A DNA stretch of 8,991 bases from Thioalkalivibrio sp. (lineage in GTDB: Bacteria > Pseudomonadota > Gammaproteobacteria > Ectothiorhodospirales > Ectothiorhodospiraceae), in assembly GCA_003555285.1 (NCBI GenBank), contig PWGH01000267.1, positions 1 through 8,991 on the forward strand, written 5' to 3'. The notes under the pieces were generated by a model, which was given only the letters and a program-made list of their open reading frames with translations, was not told the DNA's origin and made no database searches. Shown piece after piece: positions 1 to 7,000 of the stretch. The position numbers and the translations under genes are program-made. Within the stretch, counting starts at the first letter, position 1. Each line of letters begins with the position of its first letter.

Positions 1-1143
1 AAGCAGATGCGCGACCACGGCCTCTTCCAGGCGATCTGTCGGGTGAACCGCCTGCACACCGAGGACAAGGAAGTCGGCTATATCGTCGACTACAAGGACC
101 TATTCAAATCCCTCGAGCAATCCATCCAGGACTACACGGGCGGGGCCTTCGACGCCTTCGATGCGGACGACGTGGAAGGACTGCTGGAGGATCGGCTGGA
201 CAAGGCGCGGGAACGCCTGGAAGAGACCCGCGAAGCAGTCAAGGCCCTATGCGAGGCGGTGGACCCACCCAAGGACAGCTCCGCCTACCGGCGCTATTTC
301 GTCGGCCCCAGCGATGCGCCCGAGGTGCAGAAAGAGAACGAGCCCCGGCGTCTGGCACTGTACAAGCATGTCGGGGCTTTCCTGCGCGCTTATGCTGACC
401 TGGCCAATGAAATGCAGCAGGCGGGCTACAGCGAGGCCGAGGCCGCTACGATCAAGTCGGAAGTCGAGCACTACGAGAACGTCCGTAAGGAAGTAAAGGT
501 AGCCAGCGGCGACTACATCGACATGAAGATGTACGAGCCGGCCATGCGGCATCTGCTGGACACCTATATCCGCGCGGATGAGAGCGAGAAGCTCTCGGCC
601 TTCGACGACATGACGCTGGTGGAACTGGTGGTCGAGCGTGGGGAAGAGGCCGTGGACAGCCTGCCGGCATCCATCTCGGGTGACCAGGAGGCTATGGCCG
701 AGACCATTGAGAACAACGTGCGTCGGCTGATCATCGACGAAATGGCGGTCAACCCGAAGTACTACGAGAAGATGTCCGAACTGCTGGATGCCCTGATCGA
801 GCAGCGCCGGAAGGAGGCGCTGGAGTACAAGGAGTACCTGCGCCGGATCGTGGAACTGACGCGGCAGGCGGCTCGGCGGGATGAGCAGAGCCGTTACCCC
901 ACGGGTATCGATACACGGGCGCAACAGGCTCTTTACGATAACCTGGGACAGGATGCCACGCTGACTCTCCGGCTTGACGAGAAGATTCGGGCCGTTAAGA
1001 AGGCCGACTGGCGGGGTAACAGGTTCAAGGAGCGCGAGGTGCGCAACGCCATCGCGTCTGTGTTGGAGACGCAGGCACGTGAGACAGAGATCCTCGACGT
1101 GGATAGCGTCCTCGAGTTGGTGAAGAACCAGAATGATTACTGA
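1..1143 (+). CDS. hsdR: Type I restriction enzyme R subunit, C-terminal part (5' end outside window)
   Basis: This is the ATP-dependent motor and nuclease subunit of a type I restriction-modification complex, which translocates and cuts unmodified DNA together with HsdM and HsdS. The frame is open from the first base, so the gene begins upstream; an ATG at position 7 is internal. Visible first is helicase motif VI, with LFQAICRVNR at about 25-51 (the Q-x-x-x-R-x-x-R pattern), followed by VGYIVDYKDLF, both typical of the end of the second RecA-like domain in HsdR. The remaining roughly 340 residues are charged and mostly helical by eye, as expected for the C-terminal domain that docks on the methyltransferase. 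HsdR is usually about 1000 residues, so nuclease, Walker A and DEAD-like motifs lie outside. The stop is TGA at 1141-1143, overlapping the next gene by 11 bases. No frameshift is seen. The family call is firm; the subtype cannot be assigned. Confidence 0.88.
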   Translation, partial: KQMRDHGLFQAICRVNRLHTEDKEVGYIVDYKDLFKSLEQSIQDYTGGAFDAFDADDVEGLLEDRLDKARERLEETREAVKALCEAVDPPKDSSAYRRYFVGPSDAPEVQKENEPRRLALYKHVGAFLRAYADLANEMQQAGYSEAEAATIKSEVEHYENVRKEVKVASGDYIDMKMYEPAMRHLLDTYIRADESEKLSAFDDMTLVELVVERGEEAVDSLPASISGDQEAMAETIENNVRRLIIDEMAVNPKYYEKMSELLDALIEQRRKEALEYKEYLRRIVELTRQAARRDEQSRYPTGIDTRAQQALYDNLGQDATLTLRLDEKIRAVKKADWRGNRFKEREVRNAIASVLETQARETEILDVDSVLELVKNQNDY

Positions 1144-1873
1144 GCGCCGTCATATCGAGGTGAGCGGTATCCCCGTGGAAATCCGCCGCAAGGCGATCAG
1201 GAACCTGCATGTGGGCGTCTATCCGCCCGACGGCAAGGTTCGAGTGGCTGTGCCGGCGCATCTGGACGACGAGGCCGTGCGGCTGGCCATCGTCTCACGC
1301 CTGAGCTGGATTCGCCGCCAACAGCAGGGCTTTGCGCGCCAGGCGCGTCAGTCCGCCCGGGAGATGGTCACCGGTGAAAGCCACTATTTAGAGGGCAGGC
1401 GTTACCGCCTGGACGTGGTGGAACGACCGGGCAATCCGCGGGTGCGCATGATCAACAACGGCACCCTTGAGCTGCAAGTCCGACCGGGTACCGACCGGGC
1501 AGCTCGGCAGCAGATGCTCGACCGTTGGTACCGGCGCCAAATCAAAGCCCGCATTCCGGAACTTCTCGCCGCCTGGGAGCCGGTTGTGGGTGTGGAGGTT
1601 TCGGATTGTCGAATCAAGCGAATGAAGACCCGCTGGGGGAGCTGCAATATCGAGGCGAGGCGCATCTGGCTGAACCTGGAGCTCGCCAAGAAGGCCCCTC
1701 GCTGCCTGGAATACATACTCGTTCACGAAATGGTGCACCTGCTGGAGCGTCACCACACCGAGCGCTTCCGGTCCCTGATGGATCAATACATGCCGGACTG
1801 GCGCCTGCGCAAGGACGAGCTGAACGAGACCCCGCTGGCACATGAAGAGTGGAATTACTGCCGCTGCGCATAA
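1133..1873 (+). CDS. YgjP-like (DUF45, SprT-type) zinc metallopeptidase linked to type I restriction
   Basis: A predicted 246-residue soluble zinc-dependent peptidase of the YgjP/DUF45 family. The N-terminal half (about 1-150) is a basic strand-rich region with VGVYPPDGKVRVAVP at 27-41. The signature TRWGSC is at 166-171, followed by IWLNLELAK. The zinc motif is HEMVH at 198-202, with a third likely ligand at His208 (HExxH plus H six residues on), and Glu199 as the catalytic base. No signal peptide or membrane segment is visible. The ATG at 1133 overlaps the hsdR stop region by 11 bases and has only a weak GAAG 7 bases upstream, so translation is probably coupled to hsdR. YgjP-like genes directly after hsdR are common in type I operons, but substrate and role are not established. 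The stop TAA (1871-1873) lies within the first repeat of an attC-like site, which may have set the C-terminus (EEWNYCRCA). Confidence 0.9.
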   Translation: MITERRHIEVSGIPVEIRRKAIRNLHVGVYPPDGKVRVAVPAHLDDEAVRLAIVSRLSWIRRQQQGFARQARQSAREMVTGESHYLEGRRYRLDVVERPGNPRVRMINNGTLELQVRPGTDRAARQQMLDRWYRRQIKARIPELLAAWEPVVGVEVSDCRIKRMKTRWGSCNIEARRIWLNLELAKKAPRCLEYILVHEMVHLLERHHTERFRSLMDQYMPDWRLRKDELNETPLAHEEWNYCRCA

Positions 1874-1938
1874 CAAACGGCTGTTGTCGGACGCACCTAC
1901 GCTGGCGCTCCGGTGCGGCGCAAAGCCAAGCGTTAGAG
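1868..1938 (+). other. Probable integron attC recombination site (71 bp)
   Basis: The site starts with GCATAAC (1868-1874), which resembles the R'' consensus RYYYAAC, and ends with GTTAGAG (1932-1938), which resembles R' GTTRRRY. The halves fold onto each other: TAAC 1871-1874 with GTTA 1932-1935; an asymmetric spacer; GGCT 1879-1882 with AGCC 1924-1927; TTG 1884-1886 with CAA 1921-1923, leaving G1883 unpaired; then GCACC 1893-1897 with GGTGC 1912-1916, closed by a 14-base loop. An unpaired extra base and a paired hairpin with poorly conserved centre are hallmarks of attC. It sits at the 3' end of the peptidase gene, in the orientation expected for a cassette, and just before an ORF with its own ribosome binding site. 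R' and R'' match only partly at their outer bases, so it may be an old site. No integrase is in the window. Confidence 0.72.
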
Positions 1939-1940
1939 CG

Positions 1941-1946
1941 AGGAGG
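1941..1946 (+). promoter_or_regulatory. Strong ribosome binding site fixing the cassette ORF start
   Basis: AGGAGG lies 6 bases before the ATG at 1953. It decides between this start and an in-frame ATG at 1842, which would place the first 37 codons across the end of the peptidase gene and the attC site. Integron cassette genes often start within about 20 bases of the attC end, as here. Confidence 0.85.
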
Positions 1947-1952
1947 GGCTTC

Positions 1953-2327
1953 ATGAGATTTCACGCATCACAGGTATGTGGCTCCGCGGCTGGAGATTAC
2001 TACCAGCTCTTTCTTGGTCCCGAAGAGTCGGAGGAACACGACGCGGATCCATTGAATGTGAGAGGCCCCTACCTCATGGTTCAGCGGCAGTTCGAGATGT
2101 TTAATGGCGGACGGTGCTACATTGAATCACTGGATGACAATTACGTTGGCGAATTTCCACTGAAGCTGACAGATCTCAGTCCGACGTGTCTTGCGTTCGA
2201 GATCGTGAGAACGAACAACAATCACGTTCATCTCTCGTTTGCGCTGGAAGCCTCCACGTTTGGTGAGGTGCGCCGCATAGCGGAAATAATCTTCGGTGTG
2301 AAGGAACCGGACGATGACACGGTCTAA
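1953..2327 (+). CDS. Unrecognised 124-residue protein, probable integron cassette gene
   Basis: I do not recognise a named family. The product is a small soluble acidic protein without signal peptide or membrane segment. It looks like one compact domain: an N-terminal strand region (MRFHASQVCGS, DYYQLFLGP), an acidic loop (EESEEHDAD), PYLMVQRQFE, a CYIESLDDNYVGEF stretch, FEIVRTNNNHVHLSFAL, then a helix-like GEVRRIAEIIF before an acidic tail. The alternation suggests a beta-rich fold with one C-terminal helix. The start is set by AGGAGG 6 bases upstream. The stop TAA (2325-2327) lies within GTCTAAC, a good match to the attC R'' repeat, repeating the arrangement at the end of the previous gene. 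GC is about 53% over 1981-2280 by hand count, well below the flanking genes, which points to separate ancestry. The promoter may be read-through from the restriction operon. Reality of the gene is likely; function unknown. Confidence 0.75.
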   Translation: MRFHASQVCGSAAGDYYQLFLGPEESEEHDADPLNVRGPYLMVQRQFEMFNGGRCYIESLDDNYVGEFPLKLTDLSPTCLAFEIVRTNNNHVHLSFALEASTFGEVRRIAEIIFGVKEPDDDTV

Positions 2328-2339
2328 CGAATAAGTGTA

Positions 2340-2380
2340 GTTCGGGAGAGCGAAGCGAGCCACGTTCTGAACCTTTTTTT
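2340..2380 (+). terminator. Possible weak intrinsic terminator after the cassette ORF
   Basis: GTTCGG (2340-2345) can pair with CTGAAC (2367-2372) through one G-U pair, around a loop of about 20 bases, followed one base later by seven T (2374-2380). The T run is clear, but the stem is short and the loop large, so termination would be inefficient. The same bases occupy the place where the second half of an attC would be expected. Confidence 0.35.
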
Positions 2381-2889
2381 GGACAACATACGCTCCTCAG
2401 TGCCCGGTGGGCACGCCATTGCTGCCGCAGGCGGTCTCGGCTCGAGTGCCCGGTTTGGGCCGACTGCGGTCAACCTAAGGGGTCCCCTAGTTCTCGGGTT
2501 TTGCACGAGGGGGAGTGGGAGTACTCCGTAGGATTGGCCACGGTGGCGGCAGCGAAGGCAGCCTGTCCGGCTTCGCATTGCGGGCAACGGTCGCAGTGCC
2601 GGGGATGATCGAGCAGGCAGCTCCAGGTGCGAGTCCGGGCGATGGCTGTGGCGGCGGCACTACGGATCACCTGGGCCTTGTCGAGTTCGTGCAGGGGCGC
2701 CAGGACGGCGAGACCCGGAACCAGCGTGCCGATCGTCGCGACAGCGGGAGCTTGAGCGCAAGCGGTCCGGCGGCGAACGGCACTATCGCCGGCCCAAGCC
2801 GGGAGGCCGTCACCTCGGCGTGATGCCCTAGGTGCGTCTGGAACCGGATTTCGCCTATTCTCGGTGCCGTGGCTGGAGGAGGGCATGCG
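2381..2889 (+). other. Gene-poor stretch upstream of hspQ
   Basis: I see no gene here that I can support. Frames stay open on both strands (plus 2515-2823; minus 2886-2470), as often happens at this GC, but neither has a recognisable domain. The minus frame has a CxxCxxC run (bases 2595-2575) that could be a decayed zinc-binding protein. Small structures seen are TGCCC-GGT-GGGCA at about 2400-2412, GCCC-GGTTT-GGGC at about 2449-2461, and the palindrome AGGGGTCCCCT near 2478-2488. The last 15 bases hold the hspQ ribosome binding site GGAGG (2876-2880). A TATTCT at 2856-2861 could be a -10 element, but no fitting -35 is visible. Confidence 0.5.
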
Positions 2890-3210
2890 ATGACCTTGCG
2901 TACACGTTTCACGGTGGGCGAACTCGTCCATCACACAAAGTTCGATTATCGAGGTGTCATCGTCGAAGTGGACCCGGTCTTTGCCGGGTCCGAGGACTGG
3001 TACCAAGCCGTGGCCCGCAGTAGGCCGCCGAAGGATCAGCCCTGGTACCACGTGCTGGTGGATCGGCAGGTGCACAGCACGTATGTGGCCGAGCGCCATT
3101 TAGAAACTGACCTGAGCGGTGGGCAGATCGAACATCCGGACCTTGGCCGATTCTTCGACCGCTTCATCAACGGCCGTTACATCCGCGGCACGAGTCCCAG
3201 AACCCACTGA
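2890..3210 (+). CDS. hspQ: Heat shock protein HspQ (YccV-like, hemimethylated-DNA-binding fold)
   Basis: HspQ is a small cytoplasmic protein. In enterics it binds hemimethylated DNA, affects DnaA levels, and acts as a specificity enhancer of Lon protease. The 106-residue product matches the family in length (E. coli about 105) and sequence: FTVGELVHH at 7-15, FDYRGVIVEVDP at 18-29, SEDWYQAVARSRPPKDQPWY at 34-53, HVLVD at 54-58, and TYVAERHLE at 64-72. The ATG at 2890 is chosen because GGAGG at 2876-2880 is 9 bases upstream and the N-terminus then aligns with the family; an in-frame GTG at 2869 would sit ahead of that site. The gene stands alone, 542 bases from the previous gene. In E. coli hspQ is under sigma-32, but no convincing heat-shock promoter is visible here. 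The stop lies in ACTGAAC, and GTTAGGC follows 44 bases later, an attC-like pairing judged weak. Confidence 0.94.
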   Translation: MTLRTRFTVGELVHHTKFDYRGVIVEVDPVFAGSEDWYQAVARSRPPKDQPWYHVLVDRQVHSTYVAERHLETDLSGGQIEHPDLGRFFDRFINGRYIRGTSPRTH

Positions 3211-3535
3211 ACCGTTGTCTGGGCCAGAACGCCGCTGTGCGTTGATCATCTCGCGTTAGGCCGGGTGAGGTGCGGCTTCAGGGCGGCCATGAACAGGGCC
3301 CGGGGCCGGCTAACTGGACCGGACAGCATCGGACCCTCGCCGTCGGGAAGGCATACCGATAGCTGTGGCAGAACTACGGAGGTGAGGTGGTTCTGGCGTA
3401 ACGACCGACGCCCTGGCTTGGTGGCGTGACGATCACGCGCGGCCTTGATGCGCTCGCACCGGGTGTCGGCACTGACCACCGGATCCGGCCGACCCGACCC
3501 TGAAGGCCGTGGCGAGGCGGTTGCAGCCGGTCAGA

Positions 3536-3559
3536 AATGCTGTGATTAATGCTGTGATT
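3536..3559. repeat. Perfect 12-bp tandem repeat (AATGCTGTGATT x2)
   Basis: The unit AATGCTGTGATT occurs at 3536-3547 and 3548-3559 without mismatch. Its TGTGATT part recurs at 3631-3637, touching the last base of ssrA. Head-to-tail short repeats at this spacing resemble arm-type binding sites of tyrosine recombinases or another protein-binding array. The repeat is seen directly; the role is inference. Confidence 0.85.
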
Positions 3560-3587
3560 CTGGGGCCAAATAGGGCCAATCCAGGCC

Positions 3588-3615
3588 ACTTACAGTGATT
3601 CCGTTCTCTGTAAGT
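3588..3615. repeat. Perfect 8-bp inverted repeat with 12-bp centre
   Basis: ACTTACAG (3588-3595) and CTGTAAGT (3608-3615) are exact reverse complements separated by 12 bases. On the minus strand it lies 22 bases beyond the ssrA 3' end. It could form a hairpin in the tmRNA precursor or be a protein-binding dyad. There is no T run immediately after it, so it is not a standard terminator. Confidence 0.7.
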
Positions 3616-3636
3616 AGTTGTTTTTCCTGGTGTGAT

Positions 3637-3996
3637 TGGTGGAGACGGCGGGAATCGAACCCGCGTCCGCGAGACCTCCGCCTTCGGCTCTACATGCTTA
3701 TCCGCGTCTTTGTTTTAACCGGTGGCTACCCGACGGGCAGGGAAAACCACAAGCGATCCCGGTTGAGTTTTAGTGGGTCCGCCCCGGGAAGCTTCTCCAC
3801 GATCCTGCGAGATCGACGCCCGGGTCTGGACGCGCAGGCGCGGCTCCAGTCGGACGGCACTCTACTGGTTTTTAAGCAGCGAGTGCGTAGTTGTCGTCGT
3901 TGGCAACTATAGGTTTGCAGCTGATTTTACGAGCTCAGCTACCATCTCGGCATGCACCTAGGGTTTTGTGACCCACGTCGAAGCCATGTCGTCCCC
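3637..3996 (-). ncRNA. ssrA: Transfer-messenger RNA (tmRNA), one-piece
   Basis: tmRNA rescues ribosomes stalled on broken mRNAs: charged with alanine and bound by SmpB, it enters the A site and then encodes a degradation tag. The RNA reads on the minus strand, with 5' end at 3996 and CCA encoded at 3639-3637, for 360 nt (E. coli 363). The acceptor stem GGGGACG pairs with CGUCUCC and has the G3-U pair that is the alanine identity element. The T arm GGGTTCGATTCCCG, the 5' GACATGGCTTCGACG segment, and GGTGCATGCCGAG leading to the first pseudoknot are all typical. The resume codon is GCC at 3904-3902 and the tag is ANDDNYALAA followed by TAA. The gene diverges from purL. smpB is not in the window. 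The 3' half of ssrA is a frequent integration site, relevant to the repeats just beyond it. Confidence 0.97.
3872..3904 (-). other. tmRNA tag-peptide reading frame (ANDDNYALAA)
   Basis: Read from 3904 down to 3872, the codons are GCC AAC GAC GAC AAC TAC and so on, ending GCT GCT TAA. The tag ANDDNYALAA ends in the hydrophobic LAA that ClpXP and ClpAP recognise. It differs from the E. coli tag by Asp for Glu at the fourth position. The alanine from tmRNA is added before the encoded residues. Confidence 0.95.
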
Positions 3997-4039
3997 GTGT
4001 GTTCGTATGACAGTGTACCCGAATTCGAGTTCCCCGCCA

Positions 4040-4067
4040 GTGGCAATGCGTCCGGCTTGGGTACAAT
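4040..4067 (+). promoter_or_regulatory. Candidate sigma-70 promoter for purL
   Basis: TACAAT at 4062-4067 matches 5 of 6 bases of the -10 consensus. GTGGCA at 4040-4045 matches 4 of 6 of the -35 consensus, with a 16-base spacer. Transcription would start near 4074, giving a leader of about 25 bases before the purL ATG. No PurR-like operator is visible. The region 3997-4098 must also carry the ssrA promoter on the minus strand; TGTCATACG (4012-4004) is at the right distance as an extended -10 but is weak and lacks a -35. Confidence 0.5.
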
Positions 4068-4098
4068 GGCCGTTGGTTTTGGATCCAAAGGACAGTCG

Positions 4099-7000
4099 AT
4101 GCGCGTTTTTGAAGGGGGCCGAGCCCTGTCGTCGTTCCGTATCCGCCAGCGCGAGGCCGGACTGCATGCAGTCCATCCGGCAACGGGGCGGTTGGCGGCA
4201 CGGTTCATCTACCTGGTGGAAACGCGTCGCGCACTGTCCGCAGACGAGGAAGTCCGCCTGGAAGACTTGTTCCTAGGGGAGGGCGAGCGGTGGACAGCCC
4301 CGGACTTTTCCGCGTTCCGCTCGCTGGTGGTGGTGCCGCGCATGGGGACCATCAGCCCCTGGTCCTCGAAGGCCACCGAGATCGCATTTCATGCCGGGTT
4401 GGAGGACGCGGTGCACCGGATCGAACGCGGCGTGCACTGGTTCGTCGAGGGCGCGGCCGCGGTCGAATTGCCGCTGGAGAGCCTGGCCGCACCGCTGCAT
4501 GACCGCATGACCGAGATGGTGCTGGCCGATGCGGCTGCGGCGGCGGCGCTGTTTCGGGAGGAGCCTCCGGCTCCGCTGGGGCAGGTGGAGCTGCAGCCGG
4601 ACCCGATCGCGGCTCTGGAGGCCGCGAATCGGGAACTGGGGCTCGCGTTGTCGGACGAGGAGATCCGCTACCTGGCGGACGCCTATCGCGAAATGGCGCG
4701 GGCGCCCACCGATGCCGAGCTGATGATGTTCGCCCAGGCGAATTCCGAACACTGCCGGCACAAGATCTTCAATGCCCAGTGGGTGCTGGACGGGCAGGCG
4801 CAGGAACAGACGCTGTTCGGGATGATCCGGCATACCTACAACCAACATCCGGAAGGGGTGCTGTCCGCCTATTGCGACAATGCCTCGGTGATGGCCGGGC
4901 ATCGCGGCACACGGTTCATTCCGGACCCGCTCACCGGTACGTACCAGCGCCAAGAGCTCGAGCTCCAGATCCTGATGAAGGTGGAGACGCACAATCACCC
5001 GACTGCGATCTCGCCGTTTCCCGGTGCCGCGACCGGATCCGGCGGCGAAATCCGCGATGAGGGCGCGACCGGCCGCGGCTCGAAGCCCAAGGCGGGTCTA
5101 GGCGGCTTCAGCGTGTCGAACCTGCAGATTCCGGATTTTCCCCAGCCCTGGGAGGTGGATTACGGTCGGCCGGCGCGGATCGAGAGCGCACTCAGGATTA
5201 TGATCGAGGGTCCGATCGGGGCCGCGGCCTTCAACAACGAGTTCGGCCGCCCGGCATTGACCGGCTATTTCCGCACGCTGGAGCTGGAGGCGGGCGAGGG
5301 CGCCACCCGGGCCTTGTTCGGCTACCACAAGCCGATCATGATCGCCGGGGGCCTGGGTTCGATCCGGCTCGAGCACGTGCACAAGGAGACGCTACCGCCC
5401 GGCACCCCGGTCGTGGTGCTCGGCGGGCCGGCGATGCTGATCGGCCTGGGCGGCGGTGCGGCCTCCTCGGTCGCGAGTGGTGCGAGTGCGGAGCAGTTGG
5501 ACTTCGCCTCGGTGCAGCGCGGCAACCCGGAGATCGAGCGCCGGTGCCAGGAGGTGATCGACCGCTGCACCGCGCGAGGTGCCGAAAATCCGATCTTGTC
5601 CATCCATGACGTCGGGGCCGGCGGCCTGTCGAACGCGATTCCGGAGATCCTGAACGATGCCGGTCGCGGCGGGATGATCGAACTGCGCGAGATCCCGTCG
5701 GCGGAGCCGGGGCTGTCGCCGCTGGAGCTCTGGTGCAACGAGGCCCAGGAACGGTATGTGCTCGCTATTGCGGCTGATCAGCTGCCGGTGTTCTGCGCGA
5801 TCGCCGAACGCGAGCGCGCACCCTTTGCGGTGGTGGGCACCGCCACCGAGGCCGCCCACCTGCGGGTGGACGATCGTCTGTTCGGCACCCCGGCGGTGGA
5901 CCTGCCGATGGCGGTGCTGCTGGGCAAGACACCCCGGATGACCCGTACGGACCGCCGCCAGTCGCTGCAGACGGTGCCCTTGGCGCCCGCCGGGGCGCCA
6001 ACCCAAACCCAGGCCCAGGCACTGCGCGAGGCCCTGGGCGCCGTATTGCGCCTGCCGGCGGTTGCGGCCAAGCACTTTCTAATCACCATTGGCGATCGCT
6101 CGGTCGGTGGGTTGACCGCCCGCGACCAGATGGTCGGGCCGTGGCAGGTACCGGTGGCCGATTGTGCGGTCACGTTGACCGATTTCGAGGGCTATACCGG
6201 CGAGGCGATGGCGATGGGCGAGCGCGCGCCGCTGGCGATCCTGTCGGCGCCCGCTTCCGGACGCATGGCGGTGGGTGAGGTGATCACCAATCTGGCCGGG
6301 GCCGATATCGCCGGCACCGAGCGGATCCGCCTGTCCGCGAACTGGATGGCTGCGGCTGGCGTCCCGGGCCAGGATGCGGCGTTGTTCGACACCGTGCGCG
6401 CAATCGGGGAGGAGCTGTGCCCGCAACTGGGCATCAGCATTCCGGTGGGCAAAGATTCGCTGTCGATGCGCACGCTGTGGGAACAGGATGGGCAGGCGCG
6501 GGAGATGATCGCGCCGGTGTCGCTGATCGTGTCCGGATTCGCTCCGGTGGACGACGTGCGCCGAACCCTGACACCGCTGCCGGCGACCGGATCGACCGGC
6601 GGCTTGTGGCTGATCGACTTGGGCGAGGGGCAGGCGCGTCTGGGGGCCTCGGCGCTCGCGCTGGTGTCCGGGGTGATCGGAGAATCGCCGCCGGATCTGG
6701 TGGATCCGGGGCATTTGCGCGGCTTTTTCGGGGTGATCCAGGCCCTGAAGCGTGCCGGTTCGATCACCGCCTACCACGACCGCTCCGATGGTGGCCTGAT
6801 CGTGACGCTGCTGGAGATGGCCTTTGCCGGGCGCTGTGGCCTGGACATCGCGGTGCCCGCATCGGTCGCCGCACTGCCTTGGCTGTTCAATGAGGAACTC
6901 GGCGCGGTGATCCAGGTGGCCCCGGGCGCCGAGGCCGCGGTGCGCGAGGCCTTTGCGGCCGTGGCGCTCGGTGCGCACCTGCATCCGGTGGCGAGCCTGG

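Larger units (their letters stand above)
3211..3636 (+). other. Intergenic region between hspQ and ssrA, repeat-rich at its right end
   Basis: No gene is supported. Minus-strand open frames at 3246-3479 and 3374-3589 show no domain and read like chance frames. TCTGGGCCAGA (about 3218-3228) is a short palindrome with no T run after it. GTTAGGC occurs at 3255-3261. The final 100 bases hold a 12-base tandem repeat, two GGGCCAA copies 10 bases apart (3563-3569, 3573-3579), an 8-base inverted repeat, and a third TGTGATT ending at the ssrA 3' end. I see no typical hairpin plus T-run terminator for ssrA on the minus strand. Confidence 0.55.

Noticed and set aside
247..924. 225-codon minus-strand open frame inside hsdR
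   Set aside because: It lies antisense to a clear HsdR C-terminal domain and shows no recognisable motif or ribosome binding site.
1842..1952. In-frame upstream start of the 124-residue ORF at 1842
   Set aside because: It would overlap the peptidase gene and translate the attC hairpin, while AGGAGG lies just before the ATG at 1953.
3374..3589. Minus-strand frame next to ssrA as a possible integrase remnant
   Set aside because: It has no tyrosine recombinase motif (no R...HxxR...Y pattern) and an arbitrary composition, so it is not enough to call a pseudogene.
3595..3961. Plus-strand open frames across 3595-3961, including one beginning with a run like WWRRRESNPRP
   Set aside because: This is the antisense of the tmRNA; such peptides are a familiar artefact of tRNA-like 3' ends.
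3952..4098. In-frame upstream extension of purL starting at 3952
   Set aside because: It would run antisense through the 5' end of ssrA and through the shared promoter. The ATG at 4099 has a good ribosome binding site and matches the PurL N-terminus.
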